DNA of 64,000 nucleotides from Pseudoselenomonas ruminantium (GTDB lineage Bacteria; Bacillota; Negativicutes; Selenomonadales; Selenomonadaceae). The stretch's first letter is position 1; each line of letters opens with the position of its first letter. Both the position numbers and the translations under genes were made by a program. The stretch lies in the NCBI GenBank assembly GCA_015058625.1, contig SVCA01000010.1, positions 1-64,000 of the forward strand, given 5' to 3'. This document shows, piece after piece, positions 35,597-44,870 of the stretch. Under the pieces are notes generated by a model that was not told where the DNA came from, searched no databases, and saw only the letters and a list, made by a program, of their open reading frames with translations.

Positions 35597-37009
35597 TTGC
35601 AGATAAAAGTAGTTAAGGCTCCTTCTATGAAGGAGGCCATGGAGCAAGTTAAAGAAGAATTGGGCCGTGATGCAGTCATTTTGCATACGAAGAAATACCG
35701 TGAGGGCGGTTTTATGGGCTATAAGGGCAAAGAAGTGGTGGAGGTTACGGCCGCCATCGAAGAAAATGCCCCGGAAAGTCCTGTAAAGAGCCGCCCAAGA
35801 CGCAGTTTGCATGCTGAGCCGGAGCGCCAGCCTGCCACGGGAGGCAATTTTGATGTCCTGTCCAAGGCAGCGCCGCTGCCGCACACGGTCTTGTCCCAGT
35901 ATAAGACGAATGGCACAGAAACCGGCGTACGCATGGCAGAAGCGCCCATTGCGGCACCAGATTTTCAGCCGCTGATACCCGATAAACCGACGGCTCCGCC
36001 AAAGGCGGCCCGGGTACTGACCACAGAAACAATCGAAGAAGCAACGCAAGCAAATGTAGCAGCAAAGGAAGATGAACAAGTGAATCCCAATGGCGTAAAT
36101 GATGTGCAGTCCGTCGTGCAGCCGGTGATGATTGCCTCCAATCCTGAGGATGCAGAAAAGATTCAGAAGCTGGAAGCCGAACTGGCGCAGATGAAGACTC
36201 TCTTGACCCAGGTGATGAGCAAGGACCAGCCGCAGGACGAAGTGTCCTTGCAGGAGGCTTTGCGCCGTCAGGAAGTCGATGAAGATATCTTGAAGGATAT
36301 GGCTGCCAAGACGGCCGCTGGGGATATGCTGATGGACTCCTTGGACAAAAGGGCTCCGGAAGTCGTAGCCGGTTATCTGGAAGGCAAGATGAATTTTGCT
36401 GAAGGCATCAAGCTCAATAAGCACGGTGTGCGCATTGTGGCCCTTATCGGTGCTACTGGTGTAGGCAAGACCACAACGCTTGCTAAAATCGCCGCCCGCT
36501 TCGTCCTGGAGAAGAATATCCGGGCCGCTCTGATTACTGCCGATACCTACCGCATTTCTGCAGTGGAGCAGCTCAAGACTTATTCGGATATCATTGGCCT
36601 GCCTTTGGAAATCGTGTATTCTCCGGATGAATTGAAGGTGGCTATTCACAAGCACCGGGATAAGGATTTGATTTTGATTGATACAGCAGGCCGCAGCCAG
36701 CATAATGAATATCAGATGAAGGAATTGCAGGATTTCCTGGCGGTGGATTCACGAATTGAGAAGCATCTGGTTATGAGTGCCACTACGAAGAACCGTGATG
36801 TGGAAGACATCTTGCAGAAGTTTTCCGTTTGTGAACCAGGACGGGTTATCTTTACCAAGACGGACGAAACCAGCAGTCTGGGCATGATTGTCAACCTGCT
36901 GGCCGACAAGGATATATCGCTGTCCTTTATGACTAACGGGCAGAGCGTTCCGGATGATATTATACCTGCTACCGCTGATAAACTGGCCGCATTACTGTTG
37001 AGGGAATAA
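35597..37009 (+). CDS. flhF: SRP-type GTPase FlhF
   Basis: Signal-recognition-particle-like GTPase that sets the place and number of flagella. 470 aa from a TTG start. The N-terminal B domain (MQIKVVKAPSMKEAMEQVKE) is followed by a long Pro/Ala-rich linker, an N domain, and the G domain from about residue 275: G1 GATGVGKT, DTYRISAVEQL, DTAGRS and TKTDET are all present. It is paired with flhG downstream, as in most bacteria that have it. Confidence 0.96.
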   Translation: MQIKVVKAPSMKEAMEQVKEELGRDAVILHTKKYREGGFMGYKGKEVVEVTAAIEENAPESPVKSRPRRSLHAEPERQPATGGNFDVLSKAAPLPHTVLSQYKTNGTETGVRMAEAPIAAPDFQPLIPDKPTAPPKAARVLTTETIEEATQANVAAKEDEQVNPNGVNDVQSVVQPVMIASNPEDAEKIQKLEAELAQMKTLLTQVMSKDQPQDEVSLQEALRRQEVDEDILKDMAAKTAAGDMLMDSLDKRAPEVVAGYLEGKMNFAEGIKLNKHGVRIVALIGATGVGKTTTLAKIAARFVLEKNIRAALITADTYRISAVEQLKTYSDIIGLPLEIVYSPDELKVAIHKHRDKDLILIDTAGRSQHNEYQMKELQDFLAVDSRIEKHLVMSATTKNRDVEDILQKFSVCEPGRVIFTKTDETSSLGMIVNLLADKDISLSFMTNGQSVPDDIIPATADKLAALLLRE

Positions 37010-37010
37010 T

Positions 37011-37910
37011 ATGGGAGATCAGGCAGCAAGACTGCGTCAATTAGTAGACAAAAGTGAATACGAAGTACCGATGTCAGTTGTGCCCGATACTCCGACCCTG
37101 TCAACGCTTGGCCCCCGGGTAATTGCCGTGACCAGCGGCAAAGGCGGTGTGGGCAAGACCAACATCACAGTGAATCTGGCGATTGCTTTAAGGCAGGCTG
37201 GACAAAGGGTACTGGTGATTGATGCTGACCTGGGCATGGCCAATGTGGATGTGGTACTGGGCAGCATGTCAAAGAAACATTTACTGAATCTCTTGGAGAA
37301 GGATACAAAGCTGCAGGATGTGATGATAGACGGCCCTTATGGTGTCCGCTACATCTCCGGCGGCTCCGGCATTGAAAAAGCAGCGGATTTCACCTATGAG
37401 GAACGCCAGCGGCTGATGCAGAAGCTTACAGCCTGCGGGCAGATGGCAGACATCATCCTCATTGATACCGGTGCAGGGCTGGGCCGGAATGTAATGGATT
37501 TCATTCTGGCAGCCGATGAAGTATTGCTGGTGACCACACCTGAACCTACGGCCTTGACGGATGCGTATGCAGTCCTGAAGGCTTACAGTATGTATGCTGC
37601 CAGTAAGAACATCAAGCTATTGGTGAACCGTGTATACGATGAAGCAGAAAGCCGTGAGGTGGTAGCCAAGCTGCAGCAGACATCCACTCGTTTTTTGAAT
37701 ATGCCCATAGATTGTCTGGGGTATGTTTTTGAAGATAGTGCAGTGATGAAGTCGGTGCGCCAGCAACAGCCGTTTTTGGCTGCTCAGCCGGGAGCCGTAG
37801 CTTCTCGTTGCGTTCAAGGATTGGCAAACAGCCTGCTTTTTGGCAGTAAAATGAAAGTTAAGCGCGGCTGGAAGGGATTTTTGCGACAAATATTTAATTT
37901 TGCGCATTAA
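37011..37910 (+). CDS. flhG: MinD-like ATPase FlhG (YlxH)
   Basis: ParA/MinD-type ATPase that stimulates FlhF and limits flagellar number. 299 aa. Deviant Walker A SGKGGVGKT at residues ~42-50, then DADLGMANVDVVLG and LIDTGAGLG. The N-terminal ~25 residues include QAARLRQLV, resembling the FlhF-activating DQAxxLR motif. It starts 1 nt after the flhF stop. Confidence 0.95.
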   Translation: MGDQAARLRQLVDKSEYEVPMSVVPDTPTLSTLGPRVIAVTSGKGGVGKTNITVNLAIALRQAGQRVLVIDADLGMANVDVVLGSMSKKHLLNLLEKDTKLQDVMIDGPYGVRYISGGSGIEKAADFTYEERQRLMQKLTACGQMADIILIDTGAGLGRNVMDFILAADEVLLVTTPEPTALTDAYAVLKAYSMYAASKNIKLLVNRVYDEAESREVVAKLQQTSTRFLNMPIDCLGYVFEDSAVMKSVRQQQPFLAAQPGAVASRCVQGLANSLLFGSKMKVKRGWKGFLRQIFNFAH

Positions 37911-37928
37911 ACATGGAGGAACTTGATT

Positions 37929-38612
37929 ATGACGGGCGAATTAGTAAAGGCAAAAGAATACTTAAAGATTGGCCAGCGGGTCGAGTTTTATGTAGAGGCT
38001 GATGAAACCCGTTATGCCAGCCGTATTGAAGACATGACCGAGGATCGGCTGGAAGTGGCTATGCCGATGAATCGGCAGGGCGTTCCCATCATCCCCAAGG
38101 ACAATGAAAAATTGTACGGCGTAGCCGTGGGGAATCAGTGCCGCTATCGCTTTTTCACGGTGTATCATGGGAAGGGCTACAAGGATGGCCGCATTCCGGT
38201 CTGGTATGTAGACAAGCCAAACAAATTGGAGCGTTTCCAGAATCGTGAATTCGTACGGGTAAAGGTTAACCTCAAAGCCACGGTGAGTCTGGTGGATGAT
38301 GAAGGAACTATCCATGACAGCGCAATCGTGCCCGTGGTGGATTTGAGCGGCAGTGGAATCTGCCTGGCTTTCCCGTATGAGGTCAAACCGGAAACCAAGG
38401 CGGTGCTGGAGCTTAATGGGATTCCCGGAGCAGGCATTATCGATGTCATGTGCCGGATTGTGCGCTGCGCACCTGTAGAGCGTTCGGATGAATCCATTGT
38501 CTATCATGTGGGGGCGGCCTTTCAGCATTTGCCCCGAAGCGTAGTCAACAAGATTGTCCGCTATCTGTTCAGCGTGCAGCGCGCCAATATTGCCAAGGGG
38601 TTCAAAGACTGA
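37929..38612 (+). CDS. PilZ-domain flagellar brake-type protein (YcgR/DgrA family)
   Basis: About 227 aa. An N-terminal YcgR-N-like domain (about residues 5-90) is followed by a PilZ domain with both c-di-GMP signatures: R-x-x-x-R in NREFVRVK, and DLSGSG. Such proteins slow or stop the motor when c-di-GMP is high. Placement between flhG and cheB is not the Bacillus arrangement, where ypfA/dgrA is elsewhere. ATG 37929 follows GGAGG at 10 nt; TTG 37923 is too close. Confidence 0.88.
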   Translation: MTGELVKAKEYLKIGQRVEFYVEADETRYASRIEDMTEDRLEVAMPMNRQGVPIIPKDNEKLYGVAVGNQCRYRFFTVYHGKGYKDGRIPVWYVDKPNKLERFQNREFVRVKVNLKATVSLVDDEGTIHDSAIVPVVDLSGSGICLAFPYEVKPETKAVLELNGIPGAGIIDVMCRIVRCAPVERSDESIVYHVGAAFQHLPRSVVNKIVRYLFSVQRANIAKGFKD

Positions 38613-38674
38613 GGAAACAATTCATTTATAAAAGTGTAGGGAAATTTTAGCCGGATGTAAAAGAGGTGAGCGGG

Positions 38675-39907
38675 ATGATTCGAGTCTTGATCGCTGATGA
38701 TTCTGCTTTCATGCGCAAGATATTAACGGATTTTTTCAATAAGCAGCCGGATTTTGAAGTGGCAGGCGCGGCGATAAACGGCAAGGAGGCCATTAACAAG
38801 GTCTTGGAACTTAGTCCGGATTTGGTGACCATGGATGTGAATATGCCGGTTATGGACGGACTCAACGCCCTGGCGGTCATCATGGAAAAGCAGCCCACCC
38901 CGGTGGTGATGCTGAGCAGTCTGACGCAGCAGGGAACAGAAGCTACCGTAAGGGCTCTGAGCCTGGGAGCGATAGACTTTATCAGCAAAGCTGGCGGCAG
39001 TATATCCAGGCTGGACAGCATAGAAGATGAACTCTTGGAAAAATGCCGTAATGCGGCTAAGGCCAAGGTACGCAAGATGCCCTATGTACCGCAAAAGAGC
39101 CTGCCGCAGATGAGTACACCGAGCTCGTCGTCGGGACCGCCGGTGATGAAACGTGTGGAACTGCCTGTAAGGCAGGGCTTGAAACTTCCCGGTGCGGCGT
39201 CCATATCCTCGTCACAAAATTCAGGTAACGGTTTTGGCATCAGGCGTGCCAACCCCTTCCTGCAGGCCAGAGGCAAGCCTCAGCCACCAGCGGCGAGCAA
39301 GGTAACACCTGTGGCGATGACCAGCATGGGCAATGGCGCCAAAAAGCTGGTGGCGATTGGCACATCAACTGGCGGGCCGCAGGCTCTGCAGCAGGTGATA
39401 ACCCGTCTGCCGGGGAATTTGCCCTGCGGTGTAGTCGTAGTACAGCATATGCCGGCAGGATTTACGAAGGCTTTGGCTGATCGCTTGGACACCATATCGC
39501 AGGTTTCTGTGAAGGAAGCGGAAGACGGGGATATAATCCAGCCGGGGCATGTCTATATAGCGCCGGGCAGCCAGCACCTCCGCGTAAAAGAGGAGGGAAA
39601 CAGCCGCAAGATTGTCCTGGGGCAGGACCCGCCGGTAGGCAACCACCGCCCTGCTGTGAATGTCATGTACGATTCAGTGGCGGGGATTGGCAAAAATCTG
39701 GTGGCTGTAATCATGACCGGCATGGGCTGTGATGGCTGTGAGGGAATGAAGAAAATCAAGGCAGCAGGCGGCTACAGCATCGCTCAGGATGAGCCTACAT
39801 GCGTAGTTTACGGTATGCCAAAAGCCGTAGTGGATGCAGGGCTGGCTGATGAAATCAAACCCGTGGAAAACATAGCCCAGGCTATTGTCGAGGCTGTAAA
39901 GAGATAA
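38675..39907 (+). CDS. cheB: Chemotaxis methylesterase/deamidase CheB
   Basis: Removes methyl groups from receptor glutamates to adapt signalling. 410 aa. N-terminal receiver with Asp54 (LVTMDVNMPVMDG), a ~100-residue Ser/Pro-rich linker, and the CheB methylesterase domain with the catalytic Ser in GTSTGGPQAL, His in VVQHMPAGF and Asp in TGMGCDG. ATG 38675 follows AAGAGGTGAG. The usual partner CheR is not in the window. Confidence 0.96.
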   Translation: MIRVLIADDSAFMRKILTDFFNKQPDFEVAGAAINGKEAINKVLELSPDLVTMDVNMPVMDGLNALAVIMEKQPTPVVMLSSLTQQGTEATVRALSLGAIDFISKAGGSISRLDSIEDELLEKCRNAAKAKVRKMPYVPQKSLPQMSTPSSSSGPPVMKRVELPVRQGLKLPGAASISSSQNSGNGFGIRRANPFLQARGKPQPPAASKVTPVAMTSMGNGAKKLVAIGTSTGGPQALQQVITRLPGNLPCGVVVVQHMPAGFTKALADRLDTISQVSVKEAEDGDIIQPGHVYIAPGSQHLRVKEEGNSRKIVLGQDPPVGNHRPAVNVMYDSVAGIGKNLVAVIMTGMGCDGCEGMKKIKAAGGYSIAQDEPTCVVYGMPKAVVDAGLADEIKPVENIAQAIVEAVKR

Positions 39908-39928
39908 AAGGATATAGGGGGAATACAA

Positions 39929-42007
39929 ATGGATACCAATCAGTATATGGATATGTTTTTGGATGAATCTCATGAGCATTTACAGTCCTTGAACGAAGGC
40001 CTTCTAAGCTTGGAGGAAAATCCAGAGGATATTTCGGTAGTAAATGATATTTTCCGTAATGCACATACGCTGAAGGGCATGTCGGCAACCATGGGATATA
40101 ATAAGATTGCCGAACTTACCCATGAAATGGAAGATGTGCTGGACCTTATTCGTAAGGAACAGCTGAAATTGGATGAAGATATTATCGACACCCTGTTCAA
40201 ATGTCTGGATTCTCTGGAACAGATGATTGATAGTGTGGCCAATGGTGAATCAGAAGATGTGGTAGATGTCAGCGATCTGGTGACCAAGCTCAGTTCAATC
40301 TCCAAAGGAGAACAGGCCCCGGCTCCTGCCGCAGCACCCGCCGCTCCGGCAGCACCTGCCGCAGAGGCTGCACCGGCACCGGCTGAGGCCGGTATCGGCA
40401 TTGAACTTACCGATACCGATAAGGATATGCTTCGTCAGGCCAAGGCCGGTGGTATGGTGGGCGTGCACATTCAGGTAACGCTGTCGGAAACCTGCCTGCT
40501 GAAATCCGCTCGTTCCTATATGGTGATGAATGCTCTGGACGAGCTGGGTGATGTGATTAAATCCGTTCCGCCTGCTGAGGATCTGGAACAGGAAAAATTC
40601 GAGCACAGCTTTGATATCCTGATGGTTACGGGGGCTGACAAAAAGGCAGTGGAAGATGCCCTGAACACCATTTCAGAAATTGATAAAATTGTTGTGGAAG
40701 TAGTTGACCCGGATAAACCGGCAGCAGCGCCCGCACCTGCGCCGGCGGCAGCACCAGCCGCACCAGCACCTGCGGCAGCTGCGCCCAAGCCCGCTGCCCC
40801 GAAACCGGCAGCCAAACCTGCGGCTAAACCTGCGGCAGCAGCCCAGAAAAAGGGCCATCAGAGTCAGTCGGTACGCGTAGACATCGACAAGCTGGATACC
40901 CTGATGAACCTCATGGGCGAGCTGGTTATCAACAAAGTTCGTCTGGAACAGATTGGTCAGGCACATCGCCTTGGAGAACTTACCGAAACCTTGGAGCAGA
41001 TGGACAGAGTGACCACTGACCTCCAGAACATCGTCATGAAAGTCCGCATGGTGCCGGTAAGTGCAGTATTCAACCGTTTCCCGCGCATGGTGCGTGACGT
41101 ATCCAAGGAACTCAACAAGGAGATTAATCTGACCATTGAAGGCGAGGAAACAGAACTTGACCGTACTGTTATCGATGAAATCGGCGACCCGATCATGCAC
41201 CTGCTGCGTAACTCTTTGGATCATGGTGTTGAACACCCTGATGACCGTGAAGCCAAAGGCAAGCCCAGAACCGGTGAGGTAGGACTTATTGCTCGCCATG
41301 AAGGCAATAATGTCGTCATCATGGTTACCGATGATGGCAGCGGCATTGATGCCAATAAGATTCGTAAAAAAGCCGTGGAAAAGGGCATGATTTCCCAGGA
41401 GGAAGCAGATAAACTCGATGATGCTGATGCTGTACGCCTGATTTTCCTGCCAGGTTTCTCCACAGCCGAACAGATTACCGATATTTCCGGGCGCGGCGTA
41501 GGTATGGATGTTGTCCGTAGCAAGATTGAGTCCCTGTCCGGCCACGTTGACGTAGAAACCAAGATTGACGAAGGTTCGGTATTCAAGATTAAACTGCCGT
41601 TGACCCTGGCTATTATTCAGGCCATGCTGGTTAAGGTTCAGGAAGAAATCTATGCAATTCCCTTGGGCTCCATCGACAGCACAATAAACATTCAGCCCAC
41701 GGACATCAAGACGGTACGCAACCGCGAGGTCATCGTTCTGCGCGGTGAGATTATTCCGATTATCCGCATGGAAGAAACCCTGCAGATTCCGCATGTGAAG
41801 GATTCGGATGAGATTTTCGTTGTAGTTGTACATGCCGGCGAAGCCAAAGCTGGTATCGTAGTTGACAATCTGATTGGTCAGCAGGAAATCGTAATCAAGA
41901 CCCTGGGCAACCTCTTTACGGGTCTCAAGATGTTCTCTGGCGCAACGGTTCTCGGCGATGGCCGTGTAGCCCTGATTCTCGATGTGGCTACGATGATGCA
42001 GCAGTAA
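39929..42007 (+). CDS. cheA: Chemotaxis histidine kinase CheA
   Basis: Autophosphorylates in response to receptors and passes the phosphoryl group to CheY and CheB. 692 aa. HPt domain with His46 (RNAHTLKGMSATMG), then a P2 CheY-binding domain (about 160-250) set between two Ala/Pro-rich linkers, a dimerisation domain, the ATPase domain (N-box LLRNSLDHGVE, DDGSGID, GRGVGMDVV) and a C-terminal CheW-like domain. The two linkers are of the same low-complexity type seen in FliY. Confidence 0.98.
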   Translation: MDTNQYMDMFLDESHEHLQSLNEGLLSLEENPEDISVVNDIFRNAHTLKGMSATMGYNKIAELTHEMEDVLDLIRKEQLKLDEDIIDTLFKCLDSLEQMIDSVANGESEDVVDVSDLVTKLSSISKGEQAPAPAAAPAAPAAPAAEAAPAPAEAGIGIELTDTDKDMLRQAKAGGMVGVHIQVTLSETCLLKSARSYMVMNALDELGDVIKSVPPAEDLEQEKFEHSFDILMVTGADKKAVEDALNTISEIDKIVVEVVDPDKPAAAPAPAPAAAPAAPAPAAAAPKPAAPKPAAKPAAKPAAAAQKKGHQSQSVRVDIDKLDTLMNLMGELVINKVRLEQIGQAHRLGELTETLEQMDRVTTDLQNIVMKVRMVPVSAVFNRFPRMVRDVSKELNKEINLTIEGEETELDRTVIDEIGDPIMHLLRNSLDHGVEHPDDREAKGKPRTGEVGLIARHEGNNVVIMVTDDGSGIDANKIRKKAVEKGMISQEEADKLDDADAVRLIFLPGFSTAEQITDISGRGVGMDVVRSKIESLSGHVDVETKIDEGSVFKIKLPLTLAIIQAMLVKVQEEIYAIPLGSIDSTINIQPTDIKTVRNREVIVLRGEIIPIIRMEETLQIPHVKDSDEIFVVVVHAGEAKAGIVVDNLIGQQEIVIKTLGNLFTGLKMFSGATVLGDGRVALILDVATMMQQ

Positions 42008-42020
42008 GGAGGCAGTAACC

Positions 42021-42482
42021 ATGGCAAATGAAGAAACCAAACAGAATGAAGAAATTCAGGTCGTGGCGTTCAAGCTGCGCGATGAAGAATATGGCGTCAG
42101 CATCCTGAATGTGCAGGAAATCCGCAATATGACGGATATTACCCGTGTACCCTTTGCAGCGGACTTTATCAAAGGCGTTATCAACCTGCGTGGTTCGGTA
42201 CTGCCGGTTATCGACCTGAAAAAGCGTCTGGGGCTGGCAGAAACTCCCTATACGGAAAATACCCGCATTGTAACGGTGACGATTGATGAACTGCATGTAG
42301 GTATGCTGGTGGATGCGGTGACGGAAGTGCTTACCATTGGCAGCAAGACAGTGGATACCAAGAAGGCTACCAATGACCGCAGCGGTTCTCGTTTCCTCAA
42401 CGGTATCGGCAATGTGGATGGCAGACTTATCATCATGCTGAATCTGGAAGAGATTATTGGTGCAACTGGCGATGGGAAGTAA
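42021..42482 (+). CDS. cheW: Chemotaxis coupling protein CheW
   Basis: Joins CheA to chemoreceptors. 153 aa with a single CheW domain (VVAFKLRDEEYGVSILNVQE, then FIKGVINLRGSVLPVIDLKK). It follows cheA by 13 nt, with AAGGAGG as ribosome-binding site. Confidence 0.97.
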   Translation: MANEETKQNEEIQVVAFKLRDEEYGVSILNVQEIRNMTDITRVPFAADFIKGVINLRGSVLPVIDLKKRLGLAETPYTENTRIVTVTIDELHVGMLVDAVTEVLTIGSKTVDTKKATNDRSGSRFLNGIGNVDGRLIIMLNLEEIIGATGDGK

Positions 42483-42503
42483 AGTAAAAATGAGGTGTCG
42501 ACT

Positions 42504-43118
42504 ATGACCGAAGAATTAAACCTTTCCGCCAATCAGCTGGATGCATTACGCGAGATTGGTAACGTTGGTGCCGGGAACTCGGCTACGGCCCTGTCCCAGG
42601 TCATCAACCGGAGAATTGATATGAATGTGCCCAAGGTGGCACTGGTGCCCTTGGAAATGGTGCCGGATTTGGTGGGCGGCCCCGATGCTGTAGTAGTGGG
42701 GATTTTCCTTCGCGTTTATGGCAAGGCCCCCAGCAACATCCTGTTCCTGCTTCCCCAGAAGTCGGCGTTTTATCTGGTGGATACGCTGATGGGCAAACCC
42801 CATGGGCAGACCAACAGTCTGGACTTCATGGATGAATCGGCCCTGATGGAAATCGGCAACATTCTGTCCGGTGCGTATCTCAATGCCTTCTTTACCTTTA
42901 CGAAGATTACCATGCTGCCCTCTATCCCCGCTTTGGCTATGGATATGGCAGGCGCGCTTTTGAATGTGGTTCTGGCCCAGCTGGGCCAGATGGGTGACCA
43001 GGCACTCGTTATTGAAACGGAATTCCTCTCAGAGGATGATGGCATCAATGGCCAGTTCTTCCTGGTTCCCGACCCGGGTTCGTTGGAGACGATTATAAAA
43101 GCTGTAGGAGTTGAGTGA
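42504..43118 (+). CDS. cheC: CheY-P phosphatase CheC
   Basis: Dephosphorylates CheY-P and partners CheD in Bacillus-type adaptation. About 204 aa. Two phosphatase helices fit the D/S-x3-E-x2-N pattern: DALREIGNVGAGNSATAL and SALMEIGNILSGAYLNAF. ATG 42504 has GAGGTG 6 nt upstream. It is followed immediately by cheD. Confidence 0.95.
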   Translation: MTEELNLSANQLDALREIGNVGAGNSATALSQVINRRIDMNVPKVALVPLEMVPDLVGGPDAVVVGIFLRVYGKAPSNILFLLPQKSAFYLVDTLMGKPHGQTNSLDFMDESALMEIGNILSGAYLNAFFTFTKITMLPSIPALAMDMAGALLNVVLAQLGQMGDQALVIETEFLSEDDGINGQFFLVPDPGSLETIIKAVGVE

Positions 43119-43119
43119 T

Positions 43120-43605
43120 ATGGCAGATCTTATCCGAGTCGGTATGGCCGACTATAAAGTTGGTTCTGCTCCGTCAACAATCATCAGCTATGGTCTTGGG
43201 TCTTGCATCGGGATCTCCCTGTATGACCCGCAGACGAAAGTCGGCGGGCTCCTGCATATCATGCTTCCCGATAGTACGCAGGCTCGTCCCACGGACAATC
43301 CGGCAAAATTTGCGGATACAGGATTACCGCTGATGCTCAAGGATGTGTTGGCTCTGGGCGCGGTGAAAACCCGCCTCGTAGCCAAAATCGCTGGCGGAGC
43401 GCAGATGTTCGCCTTCCAGAACGCTACCGATATCATGCGTGTCGGCAGCCGCAATGCAGAGGCAGCCAAGAAGATTCTAAAGGCTCAGGGAATTAAAATC
43501 ATTGGCGAAGATACTGGCGGAACTTATGGCCGCACGGTATCCATCGACTTGAATACTGGTGTGTATAAGGTTAAGACCATTGATAAAGGCGAAAAAGAGA
43601 TTTAA
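43120..43605 (+). CDS. cheD: Chemoreceptor glutamine deamidase CheD
   Basis: Deamidates receptor glutamines and binds CheC. 161 aa. The catalytic Cys lies in YGLGSCIGISLYD and the His in GGLLHIMLPD; a GRTVSIDLNTG tail matches the family. ATG 43120 follows AGGAG. The start is only 1 nt from the cheC stop. Confidence 0.95.
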   Translation: MADLIRVGMADYKVGSAPSTIISYGLGSCIGISLYDPQTKVGGLLHIMLPDSTQARPTDNPAKFADTGLPLMLKDVLALGAVKTRLVAKIAGGAQMFAFQNATDIMRVGSRNAEAAKKILKAQGIKIIGEDTGGTYGRTVSIDLNTGVYKVKTIDKGEKEI

Positions 43606-43636
43606 TAGTTAGACTAGATTTGCAGGTGAAAAGATT

Positions 43637-44017
43637 TTGGCTAAATTATATGTGGCAGTGGTTTTCGCTTTTATCGCCGCCGTGGTGATCGTGATTACGG
43701 GACTATCAAGCGATGCGCGGCTTATAACGGTGTTTTTTCGCAGCATAGTTGGTTTTGTTAGCGCTGGCTTGATTGTCTACATTGTGCTGAGAATTCTGGC
43801 TGCCAATGATATCATGGACTTTGACGATTTTATTGAGGCAAAGGACGAAGAGGCATTGGCAGAAGTAGAAGGCGCAGAACCTTCGGCGGCGGATGATGAG
43901 GCCGCCGAAGGGGAACAGCCGGAGGCAGATGAAGCGGAACCAGCAGAAACAGGTGAACCCGCGCAGTTTGAGCCACTTAGCAGTGAGGAACTGACGCGTA
44001 TGGATTCGCCGCAATGA
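43637..44017 (+). CDS. Unrecognised small membrane protein between cheD and fliA
   Basis: 126 aa. Two hydrophobic helices (about residues 4-24 and 32-54) are followed by a strongly acidic, Glu/Ala-rich tail of about 70 residues that should be cytoplasmic. The start is a TTG with GGTGAAAAG upstream. I do not recognise the family. It occupies an intergenic slot that Bacillus lacks; co-direction and tight spacing imply co-expression with chemotaxis genes, but no function can be read. Confidence 0.75.
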   Translation: MAKLYVAVVFAFIAAVVIVITGLSSDARLITVFFRSIVGFVSAGLIVYIVLRILAANDIMDFDDFIEAKDEEALAEVEGAEPSAADDEAAEGEQPEADEAEPAETGEPAQFEPLSSEELTRMDSPQ

Positions 44018-44079
44018 GTTCGTATTTTGCTAAATTTACCCAACTTAGAAATTAGATGTTGATGGGAGGAGGGCGTTCG

Positions 44080-44847
44080 GTGGAGTCTTTTGAATTTACA
44101 AATGATACGCCGGCTGTTGATGTCGCTTCCCTGTGGCAAGATTATCTGAAAAGTAAGAGTGTAGAGCTGCGCAACCAGCTGGCTGAATTCTATTTGCCTT
44201 TGGTCAGGCTGGTTGCCGGGCGGCTCGCCATCAGCCTGCCATCCCACGTGGATCGGGATGATTTGCTGTCGAGCGGTTTCTTTGGCTTGTTGGATGCCAT
44301 TGACCGCTATGATATCGAGCGCAAGAACAAGTTTGAAACTTATGCAGGCATCCGCATTCGCGGGGCTATGCTGGATTATCTCAGAGCCAAGGACTGGCTG
44401 CCTGTAACCATACGCCAGCGTATCCGGCGTTATGAGCAGGCGGTCTATGATTTGGAAAATCGTTTGGGCAGACCTGCTACGGATGAGGAACTGGCAGAGG
44501 AATTATCTCTGTCATTAAAGGATTTGCAGGCACTGGAGGGGCAGATAAGTGTAGCTACGGTCATTCCTCTGGACGATTATTTGCGGGCAGATTCGCCGCT
44601 CACAGGTGAGCCGGGACCTTCTGACCGCATGGAGCGGGAGGAACTTCGGCAGACTTTGGCCGCAGCCATTGAGCGTCTGCCGGAAAAAGAAAAAAAAGTA
44701 GTGGCGCTATACTACTACGAAGAATTGACTTTGAAAGAAATCAGCTTAATCCTTAACCTATCGGAAGCCAGAATTTCGCAGCTGCATACGAAAGCGATTT
44801 TCCGTATGCGGGGCTATCTGGCTCGGATGAAGGCAAGCTTGGTATAG
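44080..44847 (+). CDS. fliA: Flagellar sigma factor sigma-28 (FliA/SigD)
   Basis: Directs RNA polymerase to late flagellar and chemotaxis promoters. About 255 aa from GTG 44080, which has GGGAGGAGGG at good spacing; the longer ATG frame would translate the ribosome-binding site itself. Region 2 (DRDDLLSSGFFGLLDAIDRY, FETYAGIRIRGAMLDYLR), region 3, and region 4 (LPEKEKKVVALYYYEELTLK) are intact. No FlgM anti-sigma gene is in the window. Confidence 0.96.
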   Translation: MESFEFTNDTPAVDVASLWQDYLKSKSVELRNQLAEFYLPLVRLVAGRLAISLPSHVDRDDLLSSGFFGLLDAIDRYDIERKNKFETYAGIRIRGAMLDYLRAKDWLPVTIRQRIRRYEQAVYDLENRLGRPATDEELAEELSLSLKDLQALEGQISVATVIPLDDYLRADSPLTGEPGPSDRMEREELRQTLAAAIERLPEKEKKVVALYYYEELTLKEISLILNLSEARISQLHTKAIFRMRGYLARMKASLV

Positions 44848-44870
44848 AATAGCCTTAAGGGGGACGCATC

